Shown: one piece after another, positions 1 through 9,242 of the stretch
Layout of the letters: every line of letters starts with the position of its first letter
Position numbering within the stretch: position 1 is the first letter of the stretch
From: Zygnema cylindricum
Lineage: Eukaryota > Streptophyta > Zygnematophyceae > Zygnematales > Zygnemataceae
DNA length: 32,287 bases
Direction: 5' to 3'
Assembly: GCA_037447655.1 (NCBI GenBank)
Contig: JBBHKE010002252.1
Coordinates: forward strand, 1 to 32,287
Notes under the pieces: generated by a model
The model's database searches: none
The model's input: only the letters and a program-made list of their open reading frames with translations
Told to the model about the DNA's origin: nothing
Program-made: the position numbers and the translations under genes

Positions 1-2
1 TT

Positions 3-107
3 AGTGTGTAGTATTACAGTTCCAATTTTAGCATCATTAGTGTCAATTTCAGATACATATGATAAGTGTGTAGTATTACAGTTTCAGTTTTAGCATAATT
101 AGTGTGT
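3..107. repeat. two-copy direct repeat, period about 62 bp
   Basis: The stretch AGTGTGTAGTATTACAGT occurs at position 3 and again at 65. Each copy is followed by a similar A/T-rich tail that includes TTTTAGCAT and TTAGTGT. No coding potential is apparent. Confidence 0.7.
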
Positions 108-255
108 TTTATTATAGTTCAATTTTTAGTATATATAATTAGTGTGCATTATTGTGCTATTATATATAATATAACTTGTATTATTATACATAATATGACT
201 ATTACTGTTGTATATATTATATATATAATAATTGAACTGTCATAATAAATATTAT

Positions 256-866
256 AACTACTATTAGTATGAACTAAAAAACTGGGACAAAAACTAAAGT
301 TATAAGAGAAAGTGAAACTATAAATGCAACTGGGACTGAAACTCCGGTTGAAGTTGAAACAAAGACTGAAATCGGAACAAAATTTAAACTGAAACAAAAA
401 CTAAAACTAAACAAAAAACTGAACAGAAATTGAAACCGTTAATAAAAACAATAACTGAACTGAACCAGGAACTGAATGTAACTGGAAGAAAAGAAAATCT
501 GGAACTAAAACAAAAATTCAAACAAAATTGGAACTGAAAGTAAAACAAAAACTGAAACAAATATTCAAACTAGAATGAAAACAACCATTGAAATTGAAAC
601 TGCAAAAGAAACTAAACTGAAAAAATTATAGAACAGAAACTGAAACGAAAACAACAATTGAACTGAAACTGAAACAAAAATTGAAACAAAAACAACAACC
701 GAGACAAAAATTGAAAGTGAAACTAAATAAAAACTAAAACATAAACTGAGACAGAAGTGAAACTGAAACTAAACAAAAGCTAAAATATAAACTGAGACAG
801 AAACAAAACCCGAAACCTTCACAAAAACATAGACATAAATATAAACTGAAACAAAAACAAAAACTT
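256..866. repeat. degenerate AAACTGAAACA-type satellite or microsatellite tract
   Basis: About 600 bases are built almost wholly of short variants of AAACTGAAAC, AAAACTAAAAC and ACAAAAACTG on the plus strand. The composition is strongly A-rich with almost no T runs until a poly-T stretch at 866-876. The unit length drifts between roughly 6 and 18 bases. Open frames across it are low-complexity artefacts. Confidence 0.75.
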
Positions 867-1128
867 TTTTTTTTTTAAATAGAAATAGAAGCTTTAATAG
901 CTTTTGTGACGACTAATATAACCCGGCAGAAATTAGTTGTAGAAAGAATAGCTTAATTACTGTGTAATAAATGTAACCAAATAGTTTACCTATACAATTT
1001 TAGAAATGCAGACTGGTTACCAACTACAAATATCAACTTTTTATTGCCAATTACTAATATTAACAATTAATCACCTAAACAAATTACCATTTAAGAATTA
1101 ATGATCACCAATTACCAGTTACTGGTTA

Positions 1129-1676
1129 CTAGTTACATATTACTACTACCAATTCCCTTAATTTAAAAATGACAAATTACTAACTTACTATTTACTACTA
1201 CCAACACGATACTTATAAATTGTTATCAATTTCTACCTTCAGCCTCCTAATTACAAACTACTTCTTAGCGACTCTTTATAACTACTAACTATTGCTTACT
1301 AATCACTAAATATTATTTAGAACTAATTACCTGTTGCGAATTACTAATGACTAATAACTAATTACTATAAACGACTAAGTTTCTACTAATTACTATTAAT
1401 ATTACTATTATAGCGACTAAGACTAATACAATTGATAGTGCTATGAATGTCACTACTTTTACTTCTTCCAATACTATTACTACTAAAACTACTATTTCGA
1501 TAACTACTACTATTATTATCACTATCACTACTACAATCACTGCTACTAGGACTGCTGCTACTAACACAGCACTGCTCCTAACATGTTACTGCTCCTAACA
1601 CTGCTCCTATTACTACTTCAATTACTGCTGCTATTAGTCTTATTACTACTGCTATTCTTGTTGCACTATCACTACT
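1129..1676. repeat. degenerate TACTAC / ACTATT trinucleotide-rich tract
   Basis: The plus strand is dominated by imperfect ACT, TAC and ATT triplets. They are most regular from about 1380 to 1676, where runs such as ACTACTACTATTATTA occur. A reverse-strand frame here encodes only V, I and L repeats and is not a gene. Confidence 0.7.
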
Positions 1677-2300
1677 ATTGAGAGAGGGGAAGAGAGGGTT
1701 AGTCACATACTAGGAAGGGGCGAAACCGCCGCCGAGAGGGGAGACGTCGATGAACCACGGACAGAGGCCGCAAGGACGTGGGAAGGGAAAAAGGATTCTA
1801 AGGGAAAAACAACAAATGGAAAGACATAGGTCAGATATAGGTTTTCTAGGGTTAATATATAGTACACTAAAATAATTTAAAATATATTTTTTTTACAACG
1901 AAAACTCGTACATGAATATTCTTTCCAAGTTGCATTTCGTAATCGGATAGTTGTGGGGAAGCAAAATAGAAGGATAGGGAAAGAAAGAGAGAGAGTGACA
2001 AAGAGATATAGATAGAAAAAGAGAGAGGAAAGAAAGAGATAGAAGAGGAGGAAGTGGAAAATGAAGTAATAAGACAAATTGTCCACTTGTGGGAAAGGAA
2101 GACAATGATATTCACGCTAGGTTACTGATTCAGTTAGAAATTAACAAAAGGTTTACAAAAATTCTATTGGTCAAGAGTAGAAATGTGAGAGGGAGAGGAT
2201 ACGGAGGGGGAGGAGATCGATGAAAAATCTGAGAGGAGGGAAGAGGAAGAAGTCATAGAATATTCAAAAAAAAAATATATATATATATATACTGCTGTAC
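1677..2300. other. purine-rich intergenic stretch with a short GC-rich island
   Basis: AG-rich runs occur at 1677-1697 and 1978-2060, and an (AT)n run at about 2268-2290. Bases 1715-1780 are unusually GC-rich for this window, with several CpG steps, and could be a remnant of a host exon or 5' leader. No start, splice pattern or known protein supports a gene. Confidence 0.4.
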
Positions 2301-2489
2301 TTGCAAATCTATTGTCCACAGAGGGTTCGGCATAATAAATTGGACAGCTTTTGGAGAAAATGATGAAAAAAAAAACCATTTGTTGAAAGTTGAACTAAGG
2401 AAAAGGGGAAAATTGAGAGAGTTGACTTTTGGCAATGTACTGATTTCAAGCTCACGAGATGTTTAAATATATGAGGGAGAATACTGAGT

Positions 2490-2595
2490 AGCTGACAAGA
2501 GAAACTTCTTATATAATATAATTACAGAAACTTCCTATATAATTACAATATAATTACAAAAATTCCCATATAATATAATTGCAAAAATGCAAATA
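2490..2595. repeat. short A/T-rich tandem array (about 30-bp unit, three copies)
   Basis: The motif TATATAATATAATTACA followed by AAAACTTCCTATA-like sequence recurs about three times between 2508 and 2590 with small changes. It is a local tandem repeat with no evident function. Confidence 0.5.
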
Positions 2596-2599
2596 CGCA

Positions 2600-3495
2600 A
2601 ATTCATGGATTGTCTTGTTCTTAAATGTTAACTTGGGTTGGTAAAACGAAATTTGTGTTAGCTTACAGTAGAAATACAGGTTCTTCGTTTTTTTCCCTTT
2701 TTTTTATTACGTTTCCTTCAGCCACCTGAAAACAAAAACAATGACATTCTTCAGTGTCTGAAAGACAATGTGATACAACAAAATTCTACTATTTCATGTC
2801 ACTCTTAAAACTTTTAACTAGAAACCTTTCCACTTTTTGGAGAAAACCTAGTCGGAACTATTACATGTAAATTGGTACATTTCTTAACATCTTATATATT
2901 TTCACATCTACAACACTTAAAAAAGCCTCGTTTTAAAGGATGAAGCAAACTGAAATCCTTGTGTTATACCCTGATTCTAGACGACAATGCCAGGAAGAAT
3001 TATATTTCGTTAAATTAAACTAAAAGACAGCTCTACATAAAATCACAAAAAGAAATGCCGAACAAAATACAAAGAAACGCCGACATTTTTTTGTGTCCAA
3101 AAGAAGGAGAAATTATGCCACTTCGGTCAGCATTTAAACTGCAGTATCCTCTAAAAATTAAGCAGGAAATGTCAAAATATCCTGCCTAAAATTTTTCAGT
3201 TTTTAAAGCAATTTTTAAAGCAAACCATTAAACTTTGCAACATGGCATACTTAATTGTTTGGTCAAAAATTATAACACCTCCTTTATAAGAGATCCATCT
3301 AATTGTTACTTTTCCTGAAAACAAGTTTGACTTCCCTTAAAATAATAAGCACTTATAACTTCACAAAGATGTTTGGTTGCTGAAAAAGTGGCAATATTTT
3401 TTGAGCAATAGGTAAGTGAAAATACTGTGTGGTTTCTAAGAAAAAAAGTATAGTGATACAGATAAGGAAGACAAAAAAGAAAAGAGCCAAAATCA
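2600..3495. other. A/T-rich intergenic region, nothing recognised
   Basis: No frame over a few tens of codons, no inverted terminal repeats and no similarity to the other elements in the window was seen in this stretch. Confidence 0.4.
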
Positions 3496-3544
3496 CTATA
3501 GGAAAATAATACCGGGAAGGATTATGGTACTGCAGCAGTAGTGC

Positions 3545-3753
3545 CCAAAAACAAGGTAGTAACCAGATTTCAGACCATTCAAAAGCTTCTCCTCCTCCGA
3601 CTTGTTCAGCTGTTTTCCTTGTTCCTCTTCAAGATTTTGGAGAGCAAATGATGATATGAAGGACCCCACTGAATGCAGGTGAAAAGAATCTTGATTGCCT
3701 ACCTCTTCAGAAAAAGTCCTCCATACTCGTACCAAACTCCTCCAAAAACTCAA
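3545..3753 (-). other. possible host-gene exon, unidentified
   Basis: The minus strand reads through without a stop for 85 codons with a balanced, protein-like composition. The middle is acidic and polar and includes FALQNLEEEQGKQLNKSEEE. A possible donor (CTG|GTTACT) lies near 3573, and a pyrimidine-rich stretch ending in CAG (TTTTCACCTGCATTCAG) lies inside the frame near 3672. The true exon edges are therefore uncertain. I do not recognise the protein. A second weakly protein-like stretch lies at about 4757-4864 on the same strand, after a TAG acceptor (residues such as NRKMECELSQTESCQNINEL). If both are real they could be exons of one minus-strand gene reaching towards 5600. They could also be chance frames in A/T-rich DNA. 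Confidence 0.25.
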
Positions 3754-3759
3754 TGGACG

Positions 3760-4706
3760 ACAGCCGTAGTATAATTGAGAGGGAATGGTACTGTCACGCT
3801 GAGAACACCGCCCAGTGTTTTTAGAATTAGTGAATTATTAGCGATAACATCTTGATTAAATTAACTACACTGTCACCTGGCTCATTTTGATTAAATTGTT
3901 GTTGACCCTAATTTATGACTTTGGGTCAAAAAAGCACATCCCCAAATTAGAGTAATTGAACTCTAACAGCAATGGGCAGTGTAGTTAAGAAGCAAAAATT
4001 CTAGTACGCAACAAATGCAGAGAAAGACAGAAAGAAAAAATAAGCTTTTCTCAGAATTGGTCATGCAATTTCCCCTATTTGATGACTTCATCACATCAGG
4101 AAACATCTGAAAGAAAAGATTTATCACTGAATATGATCATCACAAAATGGCAATTTTGAAACCACTTTTGGCCTGTCTTATGGCCTTTTATCTGTAAAAT
4201 TTGATCAACAGAAAAACTAAGTTATGAGCAATTCATTTTCACCCGAGTTTGAGAGAAAGTACTGATAGACTACGAGCAATAAGGTATTGCTTCTAAAAAA
4301 TGCTTCAAACAATCTAAAACCTTAAAACAGTAATATTATAATACCTCACTTGCTCAAGAATGTGAGCAATAAACTAGACCAAGGTTTTTGTTCAAAGAAA
4401 GGTGATCATCAGATTAAATGTTTTGGCTGACTGACTAAAATGTTATAAACAACACTTAAAAGAAAAAGATGAGGATTCATGCTGCAATTTACCTTTCAGT
4501 AAGTATTCCGTAAACCTGTCGTGAACTAAAAAGTTTCAATTTCAATTGTTTGTTGCAATTTTAGTCGAAATTTGACAAACCACTCAATTGGAAAAAACAA
4601 CAAATCAATACATGCTGCACTCACAAAAATGGAGTCACTGTGATTATCCAAAAACTGTCATACAATATTGAGAACGAGAAAAAACGAAATTTCCAAGGGC
4701 GATACG
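3760..4706. other. A/T-rich intergenic or intronic sequence, nothing recognised
   Basis: No convincing frame, repeat or RNA gene was found. If the flanking minus-strand frames are exons of one gene, this would be an intron. Confidence 0.35.
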
Positions 4707-5125
4707 TTAAGAATAAAATGTACTAAAATTTAGAAGCCTGATGAAGAAAGATAAATATGCCCTGACATAAGCTATTCCCTCATCCACCAATTCGTTGATA
4801 TTTTGACAGCTTTCGGTTTGTGATAACTCACATTCCATCTTCCTGTTAAATTCGCCAACTAGTCCTACACGGGTTTTAGGGGTTTTTAGGGATTTTTGGT
4901 ATAAAAACACAAGTCTTTCATAAAAAATTCACCGGATTACAGACATGATCATGTCCACCAGAGGATACCTTTGCGAAAAAAACAACAAAAGCAAGTTGAG
5001 CTCAAAAAGCTTTTAGCTCTAGTTTGACTGGTTTAGATTTAACTGGCTCCAGATTTAACTGGTCAACATCTCAAACCTGGTCAAGACAAAAACTGCTTTT
5101 GAAGGGGAAGTGAGCACAAAGCTTA

Positions 5126-5258
5126 AACATTCACAGCTCCATATTCCATGTTTTCTTTCACAGGATGCCATCTGTCATCTGGTTCATTTGAGACAAGTCC
5201 ACGTGGCAAAGCTGCCAGAATCTGATTATATGGAGAGGTATCGTCTTCGTTTCCGCAC
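5126..5258 (-). other. possible terminal exon of an unidentified host gene
   Basis: On the minus strand a pyrimidine-rich tract ends in CCCTCAG at about 5259, a strong 3' splice site. It is followed by 44 codons with ordinary protein composition (including SPYNQILAALPRGLVSNEPD) and a TAA stop at 5126. Upstream, a consensus donor (CCA|GTAAGT) lies at about 5370. A short intron of about 110 bp, made almost wholly of CT repeats, is therefore plausible. The segment before that donor is not open in the phase needed to join this frame, so it may be untranslated leader or the join may differ. I do not recognise the peptide. The splice signals are seen in the sequence; calling it a gene is inference. 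Confidence 0.35.
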
Positions 5259-5366
5259 CTGAGGGACGGACGGAGGGAGGGAGGGAGGGAAGGAGGGAGG
5301 TAGGGATAGAGAGAGAGAGGAAGAGAGAGCGAGAGCGAGAGAGGGAGAGAAAGAGAGAGAAAAAAA
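5259..5366. repeat. GGGA / GA purine tract
   Basis: An imperfect (GGGA)n block (about 5268-5306) passes into (GA)n (about 5308-5362) on the plus strand. On the minus strand this is a long polypyrimidine tract ending in CAG, placed just where a splice acceptor would need one. Confidence 0.85.
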
Positions 5367-5373
5367 AACTTAC

Positions 5374-5620
5374 TGGCAATCTTAGAAAGGCTGAAACCAG
5401 CACAAAGAGAGGAGGCAAGAAGTGTAAGAAAGCGGAACAACCACCGCGAGGGGAAACACGAAGAAAGATAACGAAGACGACAAAAAAAAAAGGGCAGTCG
5501 AGAGCAAAGGAAAGGGGCATGTGAGGTATAGACCATTCGGAGGACATAGAATCAAAAAACGGTTTATAATGGTGGCGTTCCATCAGTAAATTCTGTAATC
5601 GTACGGCGAACATTACAGGA
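5374..5620 (-). other. possible 5' exon or leader of the minus-strand host gene
   Basis: This is an open stretch on the minus strand ending at a GTAAGT donor near 5370. The 3' half translates to a highly skewed F/L/S/C sequence, which argues against real coding there. The first 30 or so codons are more ordinary. It may be transcribed leader. No function can be assigned. Confidence 0.2.
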
Positions 5621-5855
5621 TGCTACATGCTACATTTTATACGATGTTCTATCGCGCAGAGCCTGTAATCGATATTCTTCTCACCGACCAACTTCAACTT
5701 ACCATGTACGTGCGGACCAGGTCATGGTACAACATAGTTTTTGTACTCTTTGCAGACGCCTTGTTAGCAGTTCATTTTTTTTAGGGTTTTTGACTTTCTG
5801 TTTTTTCGCGTGACGGATGAGCACTGCTACAAATAGTGTGACGAATGGGCTGTAA

Positions 5856-5896
5856 CAAAAATAGCGCGACGAAAGTTCGTTACGCTATTACTTTTG
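5856..5896. repeat. imperfect hairpin just outside the hAT-like element
   Basis: AATAGCGCGACGAA pairs with TTCGTTACGCTATT across a very short loop with 12 of 14 pairs, and the stem continues into CAAAA / TTTTG after small bulges. It sits 20 bases left of the hAT-like insertion and could be a remnant of another foldback element. Confidence 0.5.
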
Positions 5897-6458
5897 TGAT
5901 TTCGGTTAGTATTTTTCATAGTTTAACACATAGTTCAAACGTAGGTGAAAGTAGGCCCATACAATATGCCTATTGTATGCAAAACATACAATATGGCCTT
6001 AAGACCCATATTGTATTGGTCGCAAAATGAAAAAATATAGTAATAGGGTTGGGTTGCACATCGATCGATAGAGAATTAAACGTCATGTCTAAATTTTGAA
6101 AAACATTCGGACAAATTTTTATTTTTACGTGAGTTTTGAGGTATTTTTTATTTAAACCGTCAGATTTGGACGATCGGACGGTTGCTGATCAAAGTAGCGA
6201 TCTAAGAAGATCACACGAAAATCCCATAACACAACTAACGATAGGACTTACGTCCGCGTTTTTTTTTTTTATTTCCGGGTTTTTTTTCCCGCGAAATGTC
6301 ATCCTACGCCGTGTCAGTTCGCTAAAAAATTTCGCACGTCGTACTATGATGATACGTCAGATTCGTGCGTTCGTACAAGAGTGTGCACAACGCACACACA
6401 TAGAGTATGCTTACTCTGCGCGAGTTTTGTGCCAAGTTGTGTGCGCCTACCAAATGCA

Positions 6459-6514
6459 TACCATAAAAACGCCTACTTTTGAACTATGGTTTAAAAGTAG
6501 GCATTTTTATGGTA
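6459..6514. repeat. 22-bp-arm hairpin formed by two element ends
   Basis: Bases 6459-6480 pair with 6493-6514 with one mismatch, leaving a 12-base loop GAACTATGGTTT. Each arm matches the terminal sequence (GTAGGCGTTTTTATGGTA) of the element that begins near 31848, so this is an end-to-end junction of two termini. Confidence 0.8.
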
Positions 6515-7069
6515 GGCCTTTGGTCGACGCCTTTATCGTAAGTTGTGTTATGGGCTTTTCATGTGATCTTCTTAGATCGTTGCTTTGATCAGCGACTTTC
6601 CGATTGTCGAATCTGACGGTGTCAATAATTTTTTTTGGACTGAATGTTTTAATTGGTCCAATTTTTTGTTCGAATGATTTAACTGGTCCGAATAGGTCTG
6701 AATACAATATGGGTCTTAAGGTCATACTCTATGTTTTGCATACAATAGGCATATTGTATGGGCCTATTTTCACCTACTTTTGAACTATGGGTAGGCCTTT
6801 GGTGGGCGCCTTTATCGTAAGTTGTGTTATGGGCTTTTTATGTGATCTTCTTAGATCGCTACTTTGATCAGCGACCGTGCGATCATCCGAATCTGACGGC
6901 GTAAATATTTTTTTTTCGTCTGAATGTTTTAATAGGTCCAATTTTTGGTCTGAAAGTTTTAATAAATGCAAATAGGTCCGAATACAATATGGGTCTTAAG
7001 GTCATATTGTATATTTTGCATACAATAGGCATATTGTATGGGCCTGCTTTCAACTATTTTTGAACTATG
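6512..7069. repeat. tandem duplication of the 279-bp terminal unit
   Basis: Units 6512-6790 and 6791-7069 both start GTAGGCCTTTGGT and both end TTTTGAACTATG. Each contains TTAGATCG, TGATCAGCGAC and the TACAATATGGGTCTTAAGG block. They are about 85-90% alike by eye. The left arm of the host element is the inverted counterpart. Confidence 0.8.
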
Positions 7070-7077
7070 GTATTTTT

Positions 7078-8032
7078 TGATAAATAAATCATATGCAAAA
7101 AAAATCGATTTCCGGTGGTTACCGTCTTGACACGTTTGTTCATTATCCAACATGTCGCGACTCAAATTTTCATGTAATTGGTGATGTACCTTGTCGAGGT
7201 ACATCACCATTAACAGAAACTTTCGAAGCGAATGCTTCGCAAAAAAAAAATCCAACGGTCAATGTTACCTCCCAGAACTTTGGATAATATTGGCAAGATT
7301 CTCTTTAATGTTATTCGCGCATAAAACAAAATAAGCGGTACATCTTAGTACAGATAGGTGCCGATTTGTGTAAACTACCCCAGTTTTCGTGTGATGGATC
7401 GCCACCCTAAGGTTGAACCTCCCTTAAGCGAAAAATGAGGTTCATTATTGGAAAAAGTGCATTTTCGTACAAAGCCAGCGCGTTTTCGTACAGGGACGTA
7501 CTGTTTTTTTTTATTATCATTACACATGATTACTGGAGATTCGTCAAGATTCCCTTAACTTTTGGGTGAAAGTTTTGACCGTCCGATTTTGAGTTTTCGA
7601 AGCAAACGCTCCTCTCTCCAATATGTGGCAAGTCTCCTCAACTATCGTCAAGAGGATACTTACGAGATACTGGACCTGTCTATTAGTACACTTGGAAACA
7701 AAAAGGTATCATCCACGGTGGACAAGCGATGACGACCTCACAATTGCTAAAGACCACGTGCCTTCGTACTGGGCGGATTTGAAAGCGACGAAAACATCTT
7801 TGACGTAAGATATCTCTCGGACAAATATTTACCTTCGTGGAAAAGACTTTGCGTACAAAACATAATAACAAACGAAAAATTACAATTTTCAATTTGAAAA
7901 TGATTTCGAAACGGTTAGTACAACGAAATGACAAGAACATACAATTTGTACATTTGCGTAGCGCTGCTGATATTTAAATCAGCGTTCGCTCATACATACG
8001 TCGTTTAAAGTTTGAGCTATTCAAATATTTTA
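7078..8032. other. intergenic region without a recognised gene
   Basis: No frame resembles a known protein. The only structure seen is the hairpin at 7179-7209, a small CGAAGC-GAAT-GCTTCG stem-loop near 7225-7240, and poly-A/T runs. It separates the hAT-like element from the retrotransposon nest. Confidence 0.5.
7179..7209. repeat. perfect 12-bp stem hairpin
   Basis: TGGTGATGTACC (7179-7190) and GGTACATCACCA (7198-7209) are exact reverse complements around the loop TTGTCGA. No T-run follows on either strand, so I do not call it a terminator. Confidence 0.8.
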
Positions 8033-8037
8033 ATATT

Positions 8038-9004
8038 TGTAATAGGATCTCCAACCTCTCAGAAAATCCCATAACTACAACCAATTTCAACCACACATTC
8101 CACAAATTGGAAAATACACATCCACATCGGAAAGCACACTCATAAGGATAAACTTTAAATTAGAGGAAGCTTCTATCCACATAACATGAGCTTGGTCTCT
8201 TGCCCTCGTGGCTCAACCCTTCTTATTAAAGTACTTTTCACTACTCTCCACTCTTAAATATTCTATGTCTAAAACAATACTTAGTTTGTAAGAGATTTTA
8301 AGCCCAAAAATGCCATTGCTCCAATTTGGTATTTTTCGCTAAAGACTAAGATCAGTAAGAATTTCCACAAACTTTTCCAAAGGAAAAAATGTTTACTTTT
8401 CTCATAGACTTCACTATTTATCTATCATGGCCCTATACTCGCCAGGCTAGAGTCAACGCTCCGTTGAACATGTTTTACCGGGGCCAATCATTGATCAACA
8501 AGGACAAATACTGACCAATGCAAAAGCGTGCGATATCTTTTACTAACTACGTAGGATTTACTAAACAAACAAACGGTACATTTCACTACGTAACATTTAC
8601 GTGCAAAAATGTGCGCCAAACAAAACGCGACTTCGCACGAACGTGTGTTGCAAATTTCACACGCGAAACTACCTATGAAATTCCATAAAGTGAAAGTGAC
8701 GTTTCATACTAAAAATTGTACCAAATGAACAATCGTACGTACCAAACGAAGTATTGATTCATTTGGTACTTTTAAACGTGCGCATGAAATTCCGTGGCTA
8801 TTTTGACCCTTATCCCGTTACAATGAACACCCACTCATTGTTTTGACATTGCGTAGTCGCCTAAAAACACCAATCGCTATATATTTTAAAATACAACTCC
8901 AAATCGTGCGATTCTTTCACAGACATCTACCAAATTTAAAACTCTATATTTCTAACAATTAAATACCCATTTACGAACAAGTTCGATCCTCTATTATTGT
9001 TACA
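8038..9004 (-). repeat. LTR-A, 3' LTR of gypsy element A
   Basis: The 967-bp repeat begins TGTAACA and ends TATTACA on the minus strand. It aligns end to end with 22187-23150, 29204-30168 and, in reverse orientation, 10270-11243. In the block around 8640-8800 and at AGAGGAAGCTTCTATCC it matches the solo LTR at 10270 rather than LTR-B and LTR-C. A 5-bp ATATT lies just outside it. Confidence 0.9.
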
Positions 9005-9020
9005 TCAACCCCTTCTTATA
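9005..9020 (-). other. polypurine tract of gypsy element A
   Basis: TATAAGAAGGGGTTGA on the minus strand abuts the start of LTR-A. This is the expected place and composition for the plus-strand primer of reverse transcription. Element B has the same site at 23151-23163. Confidence 0.8.
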
Positions 9021-9079
9021 TTTAGCTAACCTTAGTTAAAACATATTTCATTCTCAAGACGGGACTTCTATATTATTAT

Positions 9080-9242
9080 CCCCCAAAAATCCTTGTAAAT
9101 ACTCAAAATTTTTATCTTCTAAAGTTGACTCTTCTTCTGGCCTTCTTAGATAATGCACTTGCCAAAATATAGTATTAGCAACCTTAAACCAATGACCAAC
9201 CCAATTAATTATCCATCTGTGGACATCAGGTTCTATAATTAT
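9080..9242 (-). pseudogene. chromodomain-like C-terminus of integrase, element A
   Basis: Downstream of the integrase GPY/F-like segment the frame continues past a TGA stop at 9243-9245. It then shows HRWIINWVG, FWQVHYLRRPEEESTLEDK and NFEYLQGFL. The spacing of Trp/Tyr residues followed by PEEExT.E resembles the chromodomain that ends the integrase of plant chromoviruses, where it directs insertion to marked chromatin. Several conserved aromatic positions are changed. The match is by eye and is inference. The counterpart in element B is at about 23230-23400. Confidence 0.5.

Larger units (their letters stand above)
5917..7069. mobile_element. hAT-like non-autonomous foldback element
   Basis: The 1153-bp element begins CATAGTTTAA and ends TTGAACTATG. 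It is flanked by an exact 8-bp direct repeat GTATTTTT at 5909-5916 and 7070-7077. Eight-base duplications and termini opening with CA are typical of the hAT superfamily. The left arm (about 5930-6246) reappears inverted at the right end with about 90% identity over the terminal 90 bases, including GGCCCATACAATATGCC and the CTTAAGACCCATATTG block. The right side holds two head-to-tail copies of the arm (6512-6790 and 6791-7069). The centre (about 6262-6489) resembles the element starting at 31848. No transposase is encoded, so mobilisation in trans would be required. Superfamily assignment rests only on duplication length and ends. Confidence 0.75.

Noticed and set aside
1358-1567. Reverse-strand frame encoding a V/I/L-rich peptide that looks like membrane segments
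   Set aside because: It is a translation of the degenerate TACTAC repeat and has no start context or non-repetitive part.
5158-5613. 151-codon minus-strand frame
   Set aside because: It crosses the CT repeat (runs of S, L, P) and reads the 5126-5258 stretch in a different frame from the more protein-like one. The splice signals suggest the repeat is intronic.
6136-6588. 150-codon plus-strand frame
   Set aside because: It lies wholly within the hAT-like foldback element, crosses its hairpin and arms, and has no transposase-like residues.
7179-7209. Transcription terminator
   Set aside because: No T-run follows the stem on either strand and there is no gene next to it.
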